DNA from: Streptomyces sp. AC512_CC834
GTDB lineage: Bacteria; Actinomycetota; Actinomycetes; Streptomycetales; Streptomycetaceae
Direction of reading: 5' to 3'
Assembly (NCBI RefSeq): GCF_019049325.1
Contig: NZ_JAGMUO010000025.1
Span: 35,746-99,745, forward strand
Length of the DNA: 64,000 bases
In this document: in pieces, positions 26,815 to 34,388 of the stretch
How the letters are laid out: each line of letters starts with the position of its first letter
Numbering within the stretch: position 1 is the stretch's first letter
Notes under the pieces: generated by a model
Database searches by the model: none
Seen by the model: only the letters and a program-made list of their open reading frames with translations
What the model was told of the DNA's origin: nothing
Made by a program: the position numbers and the translations under genes

Positions 26815-26831
26815 GGGGTTTTGTGGACCCC
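26815..26831. promoter_or_regulatory. Inverted repeat GGGGT-N7-ACCCC before fabD, possible FasR site
   Basis: A 5-7-5 inverted repeat lies in the 83-base gap between the regulator and fabD. FasR is known to bind upstream of fabD in S. coelicolor; that this repeat is the site is inference from position. Confidence 0.45.
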
Positions 26832-26841
26832 CGACAAAAGC

Positions 26842-28047
26842 TTAGAGTTGCGGATCTCCATCGGCCAGACGCCCCAGGATGAGCGCGATCCGCAGTGTGA
26901 ACGCAGACCGTACATCAGAGGGTGACCATCCGGTGACGTCAGTCACACGTCGGAGCCGGTAGCGCACGGTGTTCGGGTGAACGAAGAGCATGCGGGCAGC
27001 GCCCTCCAGACTGCTCGCCTGCTCCAGATAGACGCTGAGCGTCTCAAGGAGCGCCGCCCCGGCCTCCTCCAACGGTCTGTAGATCTCCTCCACCAGTTGC
27101 TCGCGGGCCGAAGGGTCGGAGGCGATCGCGCGCTCCGGCAGCAGATCGTCCGCCAGCACGGGGCGCGGAGCGTCCTGCCAGGCGGTACCGGCCTTCAGCC
27201 CGGCCGCGGCGGCCTGCGCGGACCGGGTCGCGGCCTGCAGGTCCGGCACCACGGGACCGGCCACCACCGCACCCTGCGCGAACGGCCCGATCAGCGACTT
27301 CGCGACGGCCAGCGGATTGTCACTGCCCCCCGCGATCACCACCAGCCGGTCCCCGAGCACCCCGGTCAGCACCTGGAGCTTGGCATGCCGGGCCGCGCGC
27401 CGGATCGCCTCCACCGTCAGCTCGGAGTCCCCGTCGGGAGCGGTGCCCAGCACGACACACACATGCTCCGGCGAGCTCCACCCCAGCGCGGCGGCCCGCG
27501 ACACCGCCCCCTCGTCGGCCTCCCCGCTGAGCACGGCGTTCACCACCAGCGACTCAAGGCGCGCGTCCCAGGCACCGCGTGCCTCGGCGGCCTGCGCGTA
27601 CACCTGGGCGGTCGCGAAGGCGATCTCCCGCGCGTACACGAGCAGCGCCTCGCGCAGCACCGACTCGTCACCGGGCGCGGCCACCTCGTCGATGGCGGAC
27701 TCCATCACCTCGATGGTCGTCCGCACCATCTCCACGGTCTGCCGCAGCGTGATCGCCCGGGTCAGCTCCCGGGGCGCCGTGCCGAAGACATCGGTGGAGA
27801 TGGCCTGGGGCGCGTCCGGCCGCCGGAACCACTCGGTGAACGCGGCGATGCCGGCCTGGGCGACCAGCCCGATCCAGGAACGGTTCTCCGGTGGCATGGC
27901 CCGGTACCACGACAGGGTCTCGTCCATGCGCGCGATGGCCTGCGCGGCGAGCGACCCGGAGGACTGCTCCAGCCGCTTCAGCGTCGCGGTATGCGGGTGG
28001 GCGGGCTGGGCGGGGGCGTCAGGCTTGCCGGTTTCGGGTTCGGGCAC
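26842..28047 (-). CDS. fasR: PucR-type regulator, FasR-like activator of the fab operon
   Basis: 401-aa regulator with a long helical N-terminal half (RMDETLSWYRAMPPENRSWIGLVAQAGI), a GGDEF-like middle region and a C-terminal PucR helix-turn-helix (AARMLFVHPNTVRYRLRRVTDVTGW). Size and place immediately upstream of fabD agree with FasR, which activates fabDHPF in S. coelicolor. Start ATG at 28047. Same direction as the operon and possibly read through into it. Confidence 0.92.
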   Translation of the reverse strand: MPEPETGKPDAPAQPAHPHTATLKRLEQSSGSLAAQAIARMDETLSWYRAMPPENRSWIGLVAQAGIAAFTEWFRRPDAPQAISTDVFGTAPRELTRAITLRQTVEMVRTTIEVMESAIDEVAAPGDESVLREALLVYAREIAFATAQVYAQAAEARGAWDARLESLVVNAVLSGEADEGAVSRAAALGWSSPEHVCVVLGTAPDGDSELTVEAIRRAARHAKLQVLTGVLGDRLVVIAGGSDNPLAVAKSLIGPFAQGAVVAGPVVPDLQAATRSAQAAAAGLKAGTAWQDAPRPVLADDLLPERAIASDPSAREQLVEEIYRPLEEAGAALLETLSVYLEQASSLEGAARMLFVHPNTVRYRLRRVTDVTGWSPSDVRSAFTLRIALILGRLADGDPQL

Positions 28048-28109
28048 GGGGACAAGACTGCCTTATCGGAACGGGCGGGGGTGCCGCCGGGGCTACGGTG
28101 GACGACGTG

Positions 28110-28766
28110 ATGGACGTACGGCGCGCCGACGAGCGCTACCCCGGAGGCGACGAGGCGGCGGGCATCACCTCCCGCCACGCCTTCTCCTTCGGCCCCCACT
28201 ACGACCCCGACAACCTCCGCTTCGGAGCGCTGATCGCCTGCAACGAGGAACGCCTCGCGCCCGGTTCGGGCTTCGACGAGCACCCGCACAGCCACACGGA
28301 GATCGTCACCTGGGTCGTGGAGGGCGAACTGACCCACCGCGACAGCACCGGCCACGAGACGGTCGTCCGCGCCGGGGACGTGCAACGCCTCAGCTCGGCG
28401 GGTGGCGTCCGCCACATCGAACGCAACGACGCCGCCGTCCCCCTCACCTTCGTCCAGATGTGGCTGGCCCCGCACGACCCCGGCGGCGACCCCGCCTACG
28501 AGATCGTCCACGGCATCGCCGACTCCACCCCGTACGCCGTCCCCGAGGCCGCCGCGATGCTCCACGTACGCCGCCTGTCGCCGGAGGAGCGGACGGCGGT
28601 GCCGGACGGGGCGTTTGTGTACGTGCATGTGGTGCGGGGCGAGGTACGCCTGGGCGACGAGGAGCTGACCGCGGGCGACGCGGCGCGCGTCACGAACGCC
28701 GAGGCGCTGGACGCGGTGGCGGTGACGCGGGCAGAGGTGCTGCTGTGGGAGATGGCGGCGCCGTGA
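28110..28766 (+). CDS. Pirin-family bicupin protein (YhhW-like)
   Basis: 218-aa two-cupin protein. The metal site is in FDEHPHSHTEIVTWVVEGELTHRDS with further ligands HIERND; LAPHDPGG separates the halves. Some pirins act as quercetin dioxygenases, others regulate transcription; this one is not assignable. GTG-ATG at 28107-28112; ATG used. The last 215 bases of homologous sequence are repeated at 29189-29403. Divergent from fasR. Confidence 0.86.
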   Translation: MDVRRADERYPGGDEAAGITSRHAFSFGPHYDPDNLRFGALIACNEERLAPGSGFDEHPHSHTEIVTWVVEGELTHRDSTGHETVVRAGDVQRLSSAGGVRHIERNDAAVPLTFVQMWLAPHDPGGDPAYEIVHGIADSTPYAVPEAAAMLHVRRLSPEERTAVPDGAFVYVHVVRGEVRLGDEELTAGDAARVTNAEALDAVAVTRAEVLLWEMAAP

Positions 28767-28796
28767 AGACGTCGGGTGATCTCGACCTCAGTTGTC

Positions 28797-29069
28797 CTAC
28801 TGCTGACGCACCGTCAACCATGGTGAAAGGACAGCACAGAACTCCTCGTCAGTTATATGCTTGTCTCCCCAGTCGAATCGCTCCCATGCCTGAGCGCGTT
28901 GCAATACAGGTAGGGGGATGTCGAACGCGTGACGGAAGACGGCGATGAATGAGATGACGCCGAACGTCGCCCCCATTCTCTCTCGGGAAAGCAAGGCAAG
29001 TTCCATCGCGTCCATCCCTTCGGCGTGGGCCGCTTGCAGCTCGCCCGCAATTTTCTCCAGCTCGGTCAT
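28797..29069 (-). CDS. Orphan 90-aa protein inside the duplicated pirin region
   Basis: Acidic helical protein beginning MTELEKIAGELQAAHAEGMDAMEL and ending ITDEEFCAVLSPWLTVRQQ. Codon third positions are less GC-rich than in the flanking genes, a sign of recent arrival. The length and composition recall immunity proteins of contact-toxin loci, but I recognise no family. It lies exactly between the pirin gene and the pirin 3' duplicate, facing the other way. GAGG lies 11 bases before the ATG. Confidence 0.6.
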   Translation of the reverse strand: MTELEKIAGELQAAHAEGMDAMELALLSRERMGATFGVISFIAVFRHAFDIPLPVLQRAQAWERFDWGDKHITDEEFCAVLSPWLTVRQQ

Positions 29070-29188
29070 CTTGTACTCAGCCTCATCTTGTGTGCTGATG
29101 GGCGATTCCGAAGTGTGCCGGGGTGGGCTCCAACCGTGGTCCCGGTCCTGACCGCGGCGTCCGCCGTCAGCTTGGCGGCCTGCGCGTC

Positions 29189-29403
29189 GTACGCCGTCCC
29201 CGAGGCCGGCGTGATGCTTAACGTACGCCGTCTGTCGCCGGGAGAGCGGACGGCGGTGCCGGACGGGGCGTATGTGTACGTCCATGTGGTGCGGGGCGAG
29301 GTACGCCTGGGCGACGAGGAGCTGACCGCGGGCGACGCGGTCCGCGTCACGAACGCCGAGGCGCTGGACGCGGTGGTGGTGACGCCGGTCGAGGTGCTCC
29401 TGT
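29189..29403 (+). pseudogene. Duplicated 3' fragment of the pirin gene, cut by IS701
   Basis: 215 bases that match 28532-28746 without a gap; I count about 16 base differences (roughly 93% identity). Its translation keeps the pirin C-terminal cupin (RTAVPDGAYVYVHVVRGEVRLGDEELTAGD) but the first part is missing and the IS701 left end replaces the last codons. Mostly synonymous differences suggest it came from a related strain's allele and not from a fresh copy. Confidence 0.85.
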
Positions 29404-29433
29404 TACTCCAGTCGCACTTCGTGATCTGACGGG
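29404..29433 (+). repeat. IS701-family left terminal inverted repeat
   Basis: Starts TACTCCAGTCGCAC and is the exact reverse complement of 30892-30921 over 30 bases. Confidence 0.92.
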
Positions 29434-29449
29434 TGGTTGAGGCGCGGAA

Positions 29450-30832
29450 TCACGCAAGGGCGGCCAGGTGGCGCTTGTAGTGGTGCCAGCGGGAGCGGGC
29501 TTGGTGGCGGCGTCGCCAGCTGGACCATTGCAGGTGGAAGATCATCCGGCGGGTGGCCACGGCGGTGGGCAGGTCCCGCAGCAGGGCAGTGAACAGTTGG
29601 AACAGGCGGCGGGCCTCGGTGACGGTCAATGCGATCTGGCCGAAGTGCTCGGGCGGGGCCGCATTGCCGTCGGCAGGCAGGACCGGGTCGGGATGGGCGC
29701 ATCGGTCCAGGCTGGCGATCACGGCGAGCAGGGCGAGGGCGGCCATCGCGAGCACGACGTGTCGGCGCCAGGAGCGGTAGCGGCGGGCCTGCGTGTGGTC
29801 GAGGCCGACGGCGTCCTTGCCGTTGGCGAAGTCCTCCTCGACCGCCCGTCTGATCCCGGCGATCTTGACGAGATCGGCCAGTGCCATCGACCGGCCCGGT
29901 GGTACGTAAGTGTAGAAGAAGGCCAGTTCGGTGGGGTCGGCGAGGGAGCGGCGGACCAGTAGATGGTGCCGGGGGCCGGCCGTGGCGGCCAGGGCCCAGT
30001 CGTAGACGCGTGGCCCTTTGGCGCCCTGTCCGCACGAGAGCCGGTTCCACGCCCGTTTGGGGATCTTCCGTGCCGTCAGCAGGTCGGCACGCATCGGCCC
30101 GACGCCGGTGGACACCTGGAAGTTGATGCCGACGGCGAAGACGTAGCCGATGGCGTGCTCCTCGAAGAAGCCGCGCAGTCTGGAGCTGCGGCCGTAGACC
30201 TCGTCGCCCGCCGCCCAGTCAACTGCGACGCCGGCCGCGAGTGTCCGTCGGGCCTGTTCCAGGGCGATGGCGGTCTTGGTGCGGAAGGTGAAGTCCTGTC
30301 CCAGGCCGGCACGTTCACAACGGTCGGGGTCCTTGGCCCAGTGCTCCTGGACGTACAGGTCACCGTCGATCAGGCAGTGCCCCAGGGCGCTGGCGTAGGT
30401 GCAGTACACCGCGACCACCGCGTTGCTGACCTGGCCGGTCGTGCCGGTGTACTGGCGTCCGACCCCGGCGGTGGCGGTGCCCTTCTTTTCCTGGCCGGTC
30501 TCGTCGAAGACCAGCACCGCGCCGGGAGCGGTCAGGTGACGCACGGCGAAGCGGCGGACCGCGTCGCGGGCGCCGTCCTCGTCCCAGACAGCCTGGTAGA
30601 GCAGGCGTTGCATCCCGAACGCACGCGTCCGCCCGGCGTGCTCGGCCAGCGTCCAGCAGTTCTTGCGCGGCAGGTCGGCCAGCAGGCCGCGCACGTACGC
30701 CACGGCATGCGCCCGAGGCTCACGACGGGCGAACAGCGGCGCCAGCTCGGCCTCGACCTCGTCGAACTTCTCCTGGAACAACGAGGGATCTATGCTGACG
30801 GCAGAGGCCGCCTGATCTTCATGATGCGTCAC
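29450..30832 (-). CDS. IS701-family transposase
   Basis: 460-aa DDE transposase (DDE_5 superfamily). Acidic residues lie in LVFDETGQEKKGTATAG, WAAGDEVYGRSSRLRG and RAVEEDFANGKDAVGLDHTQ. The C-terminal RYRSWRRHVVLAMAALALL is typical of the family. The frame is intact from ATG at 30832 to the stop 46 bases from the left end. Probably still active. Confidence 0.93.
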   Translation of the reverse strand: MTHHEDQAASAVSIDPSLFQEKFDEVEAELAPLFARREPRAHAVAYVRGLLADLPRKNCWTLAEHAGRTRAFGMQRLLYQAVWDEDGARDAVRRFAVRHLTAPGAVLVFDETGQEKKGTATAGVGRQYTGTTGQVSNAVVAVYCTYASALGHCLIDGDLYVQEHWAKDPDRCERAGLGQDFTFRTKTAIALEQARRTLAAGVAVDWAAGDEVYGRSSRLRGFFEEHAIGYVFAVGINFQVSTGVGPMRADLLTARKIPKRAWNRLSCGQGAKGPRVYDWALAATAGPRHHLLVRRSLADPTELAFFYTYVPPGRSMALADLVKIAGIRRAVEEDFANGKDAVGLDHTQARRYRSWRRHVVLAMAALALLAVIASLDRCAHPDPVLPADGNAAPPEHFGQIALTVTEARRLFQLFTALLRDLPTAVATRRMIFHLQWSSWRRRHQARSRWHHYKRHLAALA

Positions 30833-30891
30833 AACACCATGATCAACAGGTGGCCTCGCCCATGCCCCGGCGCCCCCACACCGCCCGTCAC

Positions 30892-30921
30892 CCCGTCAGA
30901 TCACGAAGTGCGACTGGAGTA
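30892..30921 (-). repeat. IS701-family right terminal inverted repeat
   Basis: Ends GCGACTGGAGTA; pairs perfectly with the left repeat at 29404-29433. Confidence 0.92.
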
Positions 30922-31134
30922 CTGGGCGACGGTCAGATCGTCCGATTTGGCCCGGCAGGCACGTTCTTTGGCAACTATCGTCGTCAGGAGACCATCAACT
31001 GGAACAACGGCAACCACGTCGTAGTAGTACTCAATGGCCGGGTCTACGACGCGTTCACTCCGAAGGGCGGGGAGTCAATCGCGGAGTACAAGGCCCAGTG
31101 GGACTTCGGCGATATCATCGATTTCGGGTTCTAA
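30922..31134 (+). pseudogene. C-terminal tail of a polymorphic-toxin-like protein, N-terminus lost at the IS
   Basis: About 70 codons in one frame running from the IS right end to a TAA: FGPAGTFFGNYRRQ, then NGNHVVVVLNGRVYDAFT and a short Phe-rich end. A central His followed by beta strands is the look of papain-like or related toxin tips of Rhs/contact systems. It has no start codon of its own outside the IS. The gene directly after it, eight bases on, has the size and acidic nature of an immunity protein. Toxin class is my inference. Confidence 0.5.
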
Positions 31135-31142
31135 GGACATCC

Positions 31143-31553
31143 ATGAACGACAGGGAAGTCATCGAGCAGGTCCGATCCAGACCCGGGCTCTACGGCTTCG
31201 AGGGATCGTACGAAAACGTGCACATGTTTCTCGTCGGATTCAACGTGGCCCGCTCGGGCGGGCTCATGCGGGGATTCACCGAGTGGATGGTCGTGCGCAA
31301 GGGAGAATGCACCAGCTTCGGATGGCAAGCGCTCGTCCTTGACGAGGCGTTCCCCGACCTCCAGCCCATGGGCTGGAACAAACTGGGCCAGCTGACGCCG
31401 GAGCAACAGCAGGAGGCTGTCGACCTGCTGCTGTCCCTCCTGCTTGAGTTCCTGGCCATGCGGGACGATGCGCATGGGCCGAAGTTGGCCCACATGTATG
31501 CGAAGTACTACGCGATGTACGCGGCGATGCCCGAGAGGGGCTCTGAGCACTAG
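31143..31553 (+). CDS. Probable immunity protein for the truncated toxin
   Basis: 136-aa cytoplasmic protein (MNDREVIEQVRSRPGLYGFEGSYENVHMFLVGFN...) with no signal or membrane segment. The opening phrase RPGLYGFEGSYENVHMFLVGFN resembles Imm-type proteins following Streptomyces polymorphic toxins. AAGGA sits six bases before the ATG, and only eight bases separate it from the toxin tail, so they were one operon. It is intact although its toxin is not. Codon use is less GC-biased than in core genes. Confidence 0.55.
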   Translation: MNDREVIEQVRSRPGLYGFEGSYENVHMFLVGFNVARSGGLMRGFTEWMVVRKGECTSFGWQALVLDEAFPDLQPMGWNKLGQLTPEQQQEAVDLLLSLLLEFLAMRDDAHGPKLAHMYAKYYAMYAAMPERGSEH

Positions 31554-31575
31554 CCAGGACCCGAAGTGCGCGAGC

Positions 31576-31612
31576 GAGAGGTCGCCGCCGGAAGTACCGG
31601 CGGCGGCCTCTC
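31576..31612 (+). terminator. Terminator after the immunity gene
   Basis: 16-base arms (31576-31591 and 31597-31612) pair with one G-T mismatch around a 5-base loop AAGTA, 22 bases after the stop codon. Confidence 0.75.
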
Positions 31613-31786
31613 ACCGCTCCAGAAAGCCCTGGAACACCGTCACCCCTACCCCCAGGGCTCCGGTAAATTCGTCTGGTAGCCCCGTGACGTGGGGTTTTGC
31701 GGTGGGTGAGGTGCGCGGGCGTGCTCCGGTCCGGTTGGATGGAGGTTCCTACGCCTTCTGTCCGACCAGGGAACAACGCCTGCGTC

Positions 31787-32030
31787 ATGCCATCGTCCCG
31801 CATCTCCGCACCTGTTCGCACGCCCGTTCCGGATCACGAGCTCCTCTTTGACCTGCTCGGCCGGATGCCCGATCCGCGCCGGCTGCGCGGGGTCCGCCAT
31901 CCGGCAGGAGCTCTTATCGCGGTCGCGGTGTGCGCGGTCATGGCCGGAGCACGGGGCTTCACCGCGATCGGGGAGTGGGTCCGGGACGCCGGGGCGGTGG
32001 CCATGACGCGGCTGGGTCTGGAGCGGGGTT
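31787..32030 (+). pseudogene. ISAs1-family transposase, N-terminal remnant
   Basis: About 81 codons with the associated N-terminal domain of ISAs1 transposases: LLFDLLGRMPDPRRLRGVRHPAGALIAVAVCAVMAGARGFTAIGEWV. The frame loses its family resemblance after about 32030, where a second transposase fragment on the other strand begins. The catalytic part is missing. Confidence 0.78.
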
Positions 32031-32279
32031 CAGATCGACATCCCGTAGTCGCTTGCGGCCCCCGGACCCGGCCACCGGGCTCATCGCCTGCTTCAGTTCA
32101 CGCAGCCCGCGCGACACCGTGGACGCCGCCACTCCCGCAGCTTCAGCCACCAGGCGAACTCCGCTGTGCCCCCGTGCCCGGACGGCAGCCCCCAGCACCA
32201 ACCGCCGTTGCCGCTCATCCAGATGCGGCAACAGCAACTCGAACACCCCTGCCAGATTCGCCTCGGTCCCCTCCGTCAC
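32025..32279 (-). pseudogene. ISAzo13-type transposase, N-terminal remnant
   Basis: About 80 codons from a GTG: LPHLDERQRRLVLGAAVRARGHSGVRLVAEAAGVAASTVSRGLREL followed by GGRKRLRDVD, the DNA-binding start of ISAzo13-family transposases. It meets the ISAs1 fragment head-on at about 32025-32030, where both are broken. The 50 bases before its start are AT-richer and may be the IS end. Confidence 0.75.
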
Positions 32280-32330
32280 CCCTGCATCCTACGGGCCAAC
32301 AGCCCACTCAAACAGAGGAGTTATTTTCCG

Positions 32331-32717
32331 TCAGCTCCCTGCCTCGAAGGCCGCCAGGGTGATCGCGGGAATGAAGACGGAATCGTCCTCCATTCCCTCG
32401 GGCAGGTGTACGCGCATGCCCTCAGGGCAGAGGAAGGCGCCGCTGGGAATGAGGATTCCCGCGCCAAGTCGATCCGTCAGCTTAATGACGATCTTCCAAA
32501 CCTCACCGGCCTGCGGATTTTCCACGCTGACGAAGTTTTCGAAGATGCTCACCTCGGCTTCGCTGCCGTCATCGGCCCGGATCCAGTACTGCGTGGCGCC
32601 GTCGCCGACCTTCTCCCGCCCGGCGCGGACGGGCGAGAGGACTGCCCGGACCACGTCCATGTCGGGCTCGGCCAACTCGCCGTCCGTGAACCTGTAAAGG
32701 CTCAGGGTGTAGCTCAT
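32331..32717 (-). CDS. Uncharacterised 128-aa protein
   Basis: Soluble mixed alpha/beta protein (MSYTLSLYRFTDGELAEPDMDVVRAVLSP, ATQYWIRADDGSEAEVSIFENFVSVENP, GAGILIPSGAFLCPEGM). GGAG lies eight bases before the ATG. I recognise no domain. Composition and neighbours (IS debris, the next orphan, Xre/DUF397 pair) are what one sees for immunity or antitoxin genes, but there is no direct evidence. It lies 50 bases downstream of the next orphan on the same strand, so the two may be one transcript. Confidence 0.65.
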   Translation of the reverse strand: MSYTLSLYRFTDGELAEPDMDVVRAVLSPVRAGREKVGDGATQYWIRADDGSEAEVSIFENFVSVENPQAGEVWKIVIKLTDRLGAGILIPSGAFLCPEGMRVHLPEGMEDDSVFIPAITLAAFEAGS

Positions 32718-32767
32718 TACGCTTGCTCCTGCCCGAACATGATTTCGGCATGGACATGCAGTTGGAG

Positions 32768-33160
32768 CTATCCAGGGGTGACGCGTACCGCCAGCGGGTC
32801 CATGTCGTCCTTGCTGGGGGCAGCTTCAAGCCCTGCTGCCCCGAGGATTCCGATGATGGCTTCCTGCATGTGCCGAGCAACGGCTCCGTTCTGTCGGATC
32901 ACCGGTGCCTGCAGGTCTCCGCTCAGCAGGCTCTCAGTGAGAGCTGGCCCGAAATTGGCTGTCCAGGTCACGAAGATCCCTCCCGCTGAATCTTCCCCCG
33001 GATCAACGGCGACTTCTGCACCGACCGATCCATCCACGTCGCGATTCCAGCGATGGACTGGGAGGCCGGCCATGCGCAGTTCCTCACATACGCGGTCAGC
33101 GATTCCGCTTCGCTCAGCCAGTACCTCTTCCGAGGCGTATGGGTAGCCGTAGTCGCTCAC
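32768..33160 (-). CDS. Uncharacterised 130-aa protein
   Basis: GTG at 33160 (SDYGYPYASEEVLAERSGIADRVCEELRMAGLPVHRW follows), then a conserved-looking SVGAEVAVDPGEDSAGGIFVTWTANFGPALTESLLSGD. Ends before a 50-base gap to the 128-aa orphan. No known domain, signal peptide or membrane helix. The ribosome site is weak. Co-directional with the Xre/DUF397 pair upstream. Confidence 0.65.
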   Translation of the reverse strand: MSDYGYPYASEEVLAERSGIADRVCEELRMAGLPVHRWNRDVDGSVGAEVAVDPGEDSAGGIFVTWTANFGPALTESLLSGDLQAPVIRQNGAVARHMQEAIIGILGAAGLEAAPSKDDMDPLAVRVTPG

Positions 33161-33185
33161 GGTGTGACGACAGGTGTTGCGCGGA

Positions 33186-33383
33186 CTACCGCAGGCCGTC
33201 GACGAACGTCTGCCAAGCGTGTGCACCCACGGTCACGACCGGACCGGCCGGGTTCTTGCTGTCGCGCACGGGGACGGAGCCGATGGGGCAGTTCTCGGCG
33301 ACCTCGACGCATTCGCCGCCGTTGCTTCCGCTGTAACTGGACTTGCGCCACTCAACGTTGCTCGGTGCTGTCCGGGACCGCAT
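33186..33383 (-). CDS. DUF397 domain protein
   Basis: 65-aa protein of the actinobacterial DUF397 family: WRKSSYSGSNGGECVEVAENC, VPVRDSKNPAGPVVTV and a final WQTFVDGLR. Such proteins sit directly after Scr1/BldB-type Xre regulators and are proposed to act as toxin-antitoxin-like partners. Its start overlaps the end of the Xre gene by 32 bases, so the two are coupled. Confidence 0.92.
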   Translation of the reverse strand: MRSRTAPSNVEWRKSSYSGSNGGECVEVAENCPIGSVPVRDSKNPAGPVVTVGAHAWQTFVDGLR

Positions 33384-34188
33384 AGCGTTCCTCCATCACG
33401 CGGGTGATCAGTCTCGCCGAGTCCTCGGGGGAGAGGGCTGAGGCTTGCAGTCGAGCGTAGCCGAATGAGCGTTCCTTGATCACATTCGGGCTGGCGGTCA
33501 TGTGACCTTGGTCGTAGCCGTCCTTGTAGAAGAGGTCAGGGTTTGAGTCGAACCTCAGCAGCGTGAACGTACCCATCATGCCCGCGTGTTGGCCCGCAGC
33601 AAGCGGCAGAATCTGGATCTGGACCCAGGGTGCGGCCGCGAAGCCCAGCAGGTGGGCGAGTTGACCACGCATGACGTCCCGCCCACCGATCTCTCGCAGC
33701 AGGGCCGCCTCGTCCAGGATGACCCACAGCGCGGGTGGCTGGTCTCGCTGGAGGATGCGCTGGCGTTCCAGCCGGGCGGCGACCATCTCGTCCACATTGC
33801 CGCCCTCAACGCTGAGCACCGCCCGCGCGTACTCCTCCGTCTGCAGCAGCCCGTACACCAACTGCGCCTGATACGTGGAGATGTACGTCGCCTTCGCCTC
33901 CATCTCCGCGTACGGCTGGAACCACGTGGGGAGTTGGCTGCGCAGGACCAGGCCGATCAGGCGGGAGAACAGGCCGTCGGTGCCCAGCGCGGCGTCCAGG
34001 CGCTCGGAGAAGTCCCTGGTCGGGACCTTCTTCGTGGTCTCGATCTGGCCGACCAGTGAGCCGGTGCAGAAGATGATGTCGCCGAGCTGGCCCTGTTTGA
34101 GGCCGTGGGCCTCGCGCTGGCGGCGCAGTTCCCAGCCGTAGTAGTCGAGTGGGGACGCGGTCGGGTCGAGGGACTGGATGTTGGCCAC
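33352..34188 (-). CDS. Xre-family regulator with Scr1-type sensor half
   Basis: 278-aa regulator: N-terminal helix-turn-helix (YGWELRRQREAHGLKQGQLGDIIFCTGSLVGQIETTKKVPT, about 15-65) and the DUF5753 (Scr1) domain with QLVYGLLQTEEYARAVL, DEAALLREIGGRDVMRGQLAHLL and VQIQILPL. Typical of the many whiJ-like loci of Streptomyces that affect development or phage/toxin response. Coupled to DUF397. Confidence 0.9.
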   Translation of the reverse strand: MANIQSLDPTASPLDYYGWELRRQREAHGLKQGQLGDIIFCTGSLVGQIETTKKVPTRDFSERLDAALGTDGLFSRLIGLVLRSQLPTWFQPYAEMEAKATYISTYQAQLVYGLLQTEEYARAVLSVEGGNVDEMVAARLERQRILQRDQPPALWVILDEAALLREIGGRDVMRGQLAHLLGFAAAPWVQIQILPLAAGQHAGMMGTFTLLRFDSNPDLFYKDGYDQGHMTASPNVIKERSFGYARLQASALSPEDSARLITRVMEERYAVPDSTEQR

Positions 34189-34243
34189 TGCGGCACCTCA
34201 CTCCGGGACTACGGACAGCGACGCCTTACGACGTTCGTTTCTG

Positions 34244-34263
34244 TGCGTAGTCGAGCGTACGCA
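34244..34263. promoter_or_regulatory. Inverted repeat TGCGTA-N8-TACGCA before the Xre gene
   Basis: Perfect 6-8-6 inverted repeat 55 bases before the Xre start, in a 200-base intergenic region with no gene. Fits an autoregulatory operator. Confidence 0.5.
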
Positions 34264-34388
34264 GTGCGTCGCAGTCTTGTGGCGTGAATCACGTAACCGG
34301 TCCGCAGGCTGCCGACGTTGAGAGGGAGGCACATCCGACGTGACCGAATCCGTCGCGTGTGCCTCCTGCTCCAGCCCGGTGAGGGTCG

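Larger units (their letters stand above)
29404..30921 (-). mobile_element. IS701-family insertion sequence, complete
   Basis: 1518-bp element bounded by perfect 30-bp inverted repeats (29404-29433 and 30892-30921) with one full transposase gene. No clear target-site duplication: flanks read CCTGT on the left and CTGGG on the right, consistent with a deletion or recombination after insertion. Confidence 0.88.

Noticed and set aside
29399..30926. Target-site duplication of the IS701 element
   Set aside because: Flanking bases CCTGT and CTGGG do not match; not claimed.
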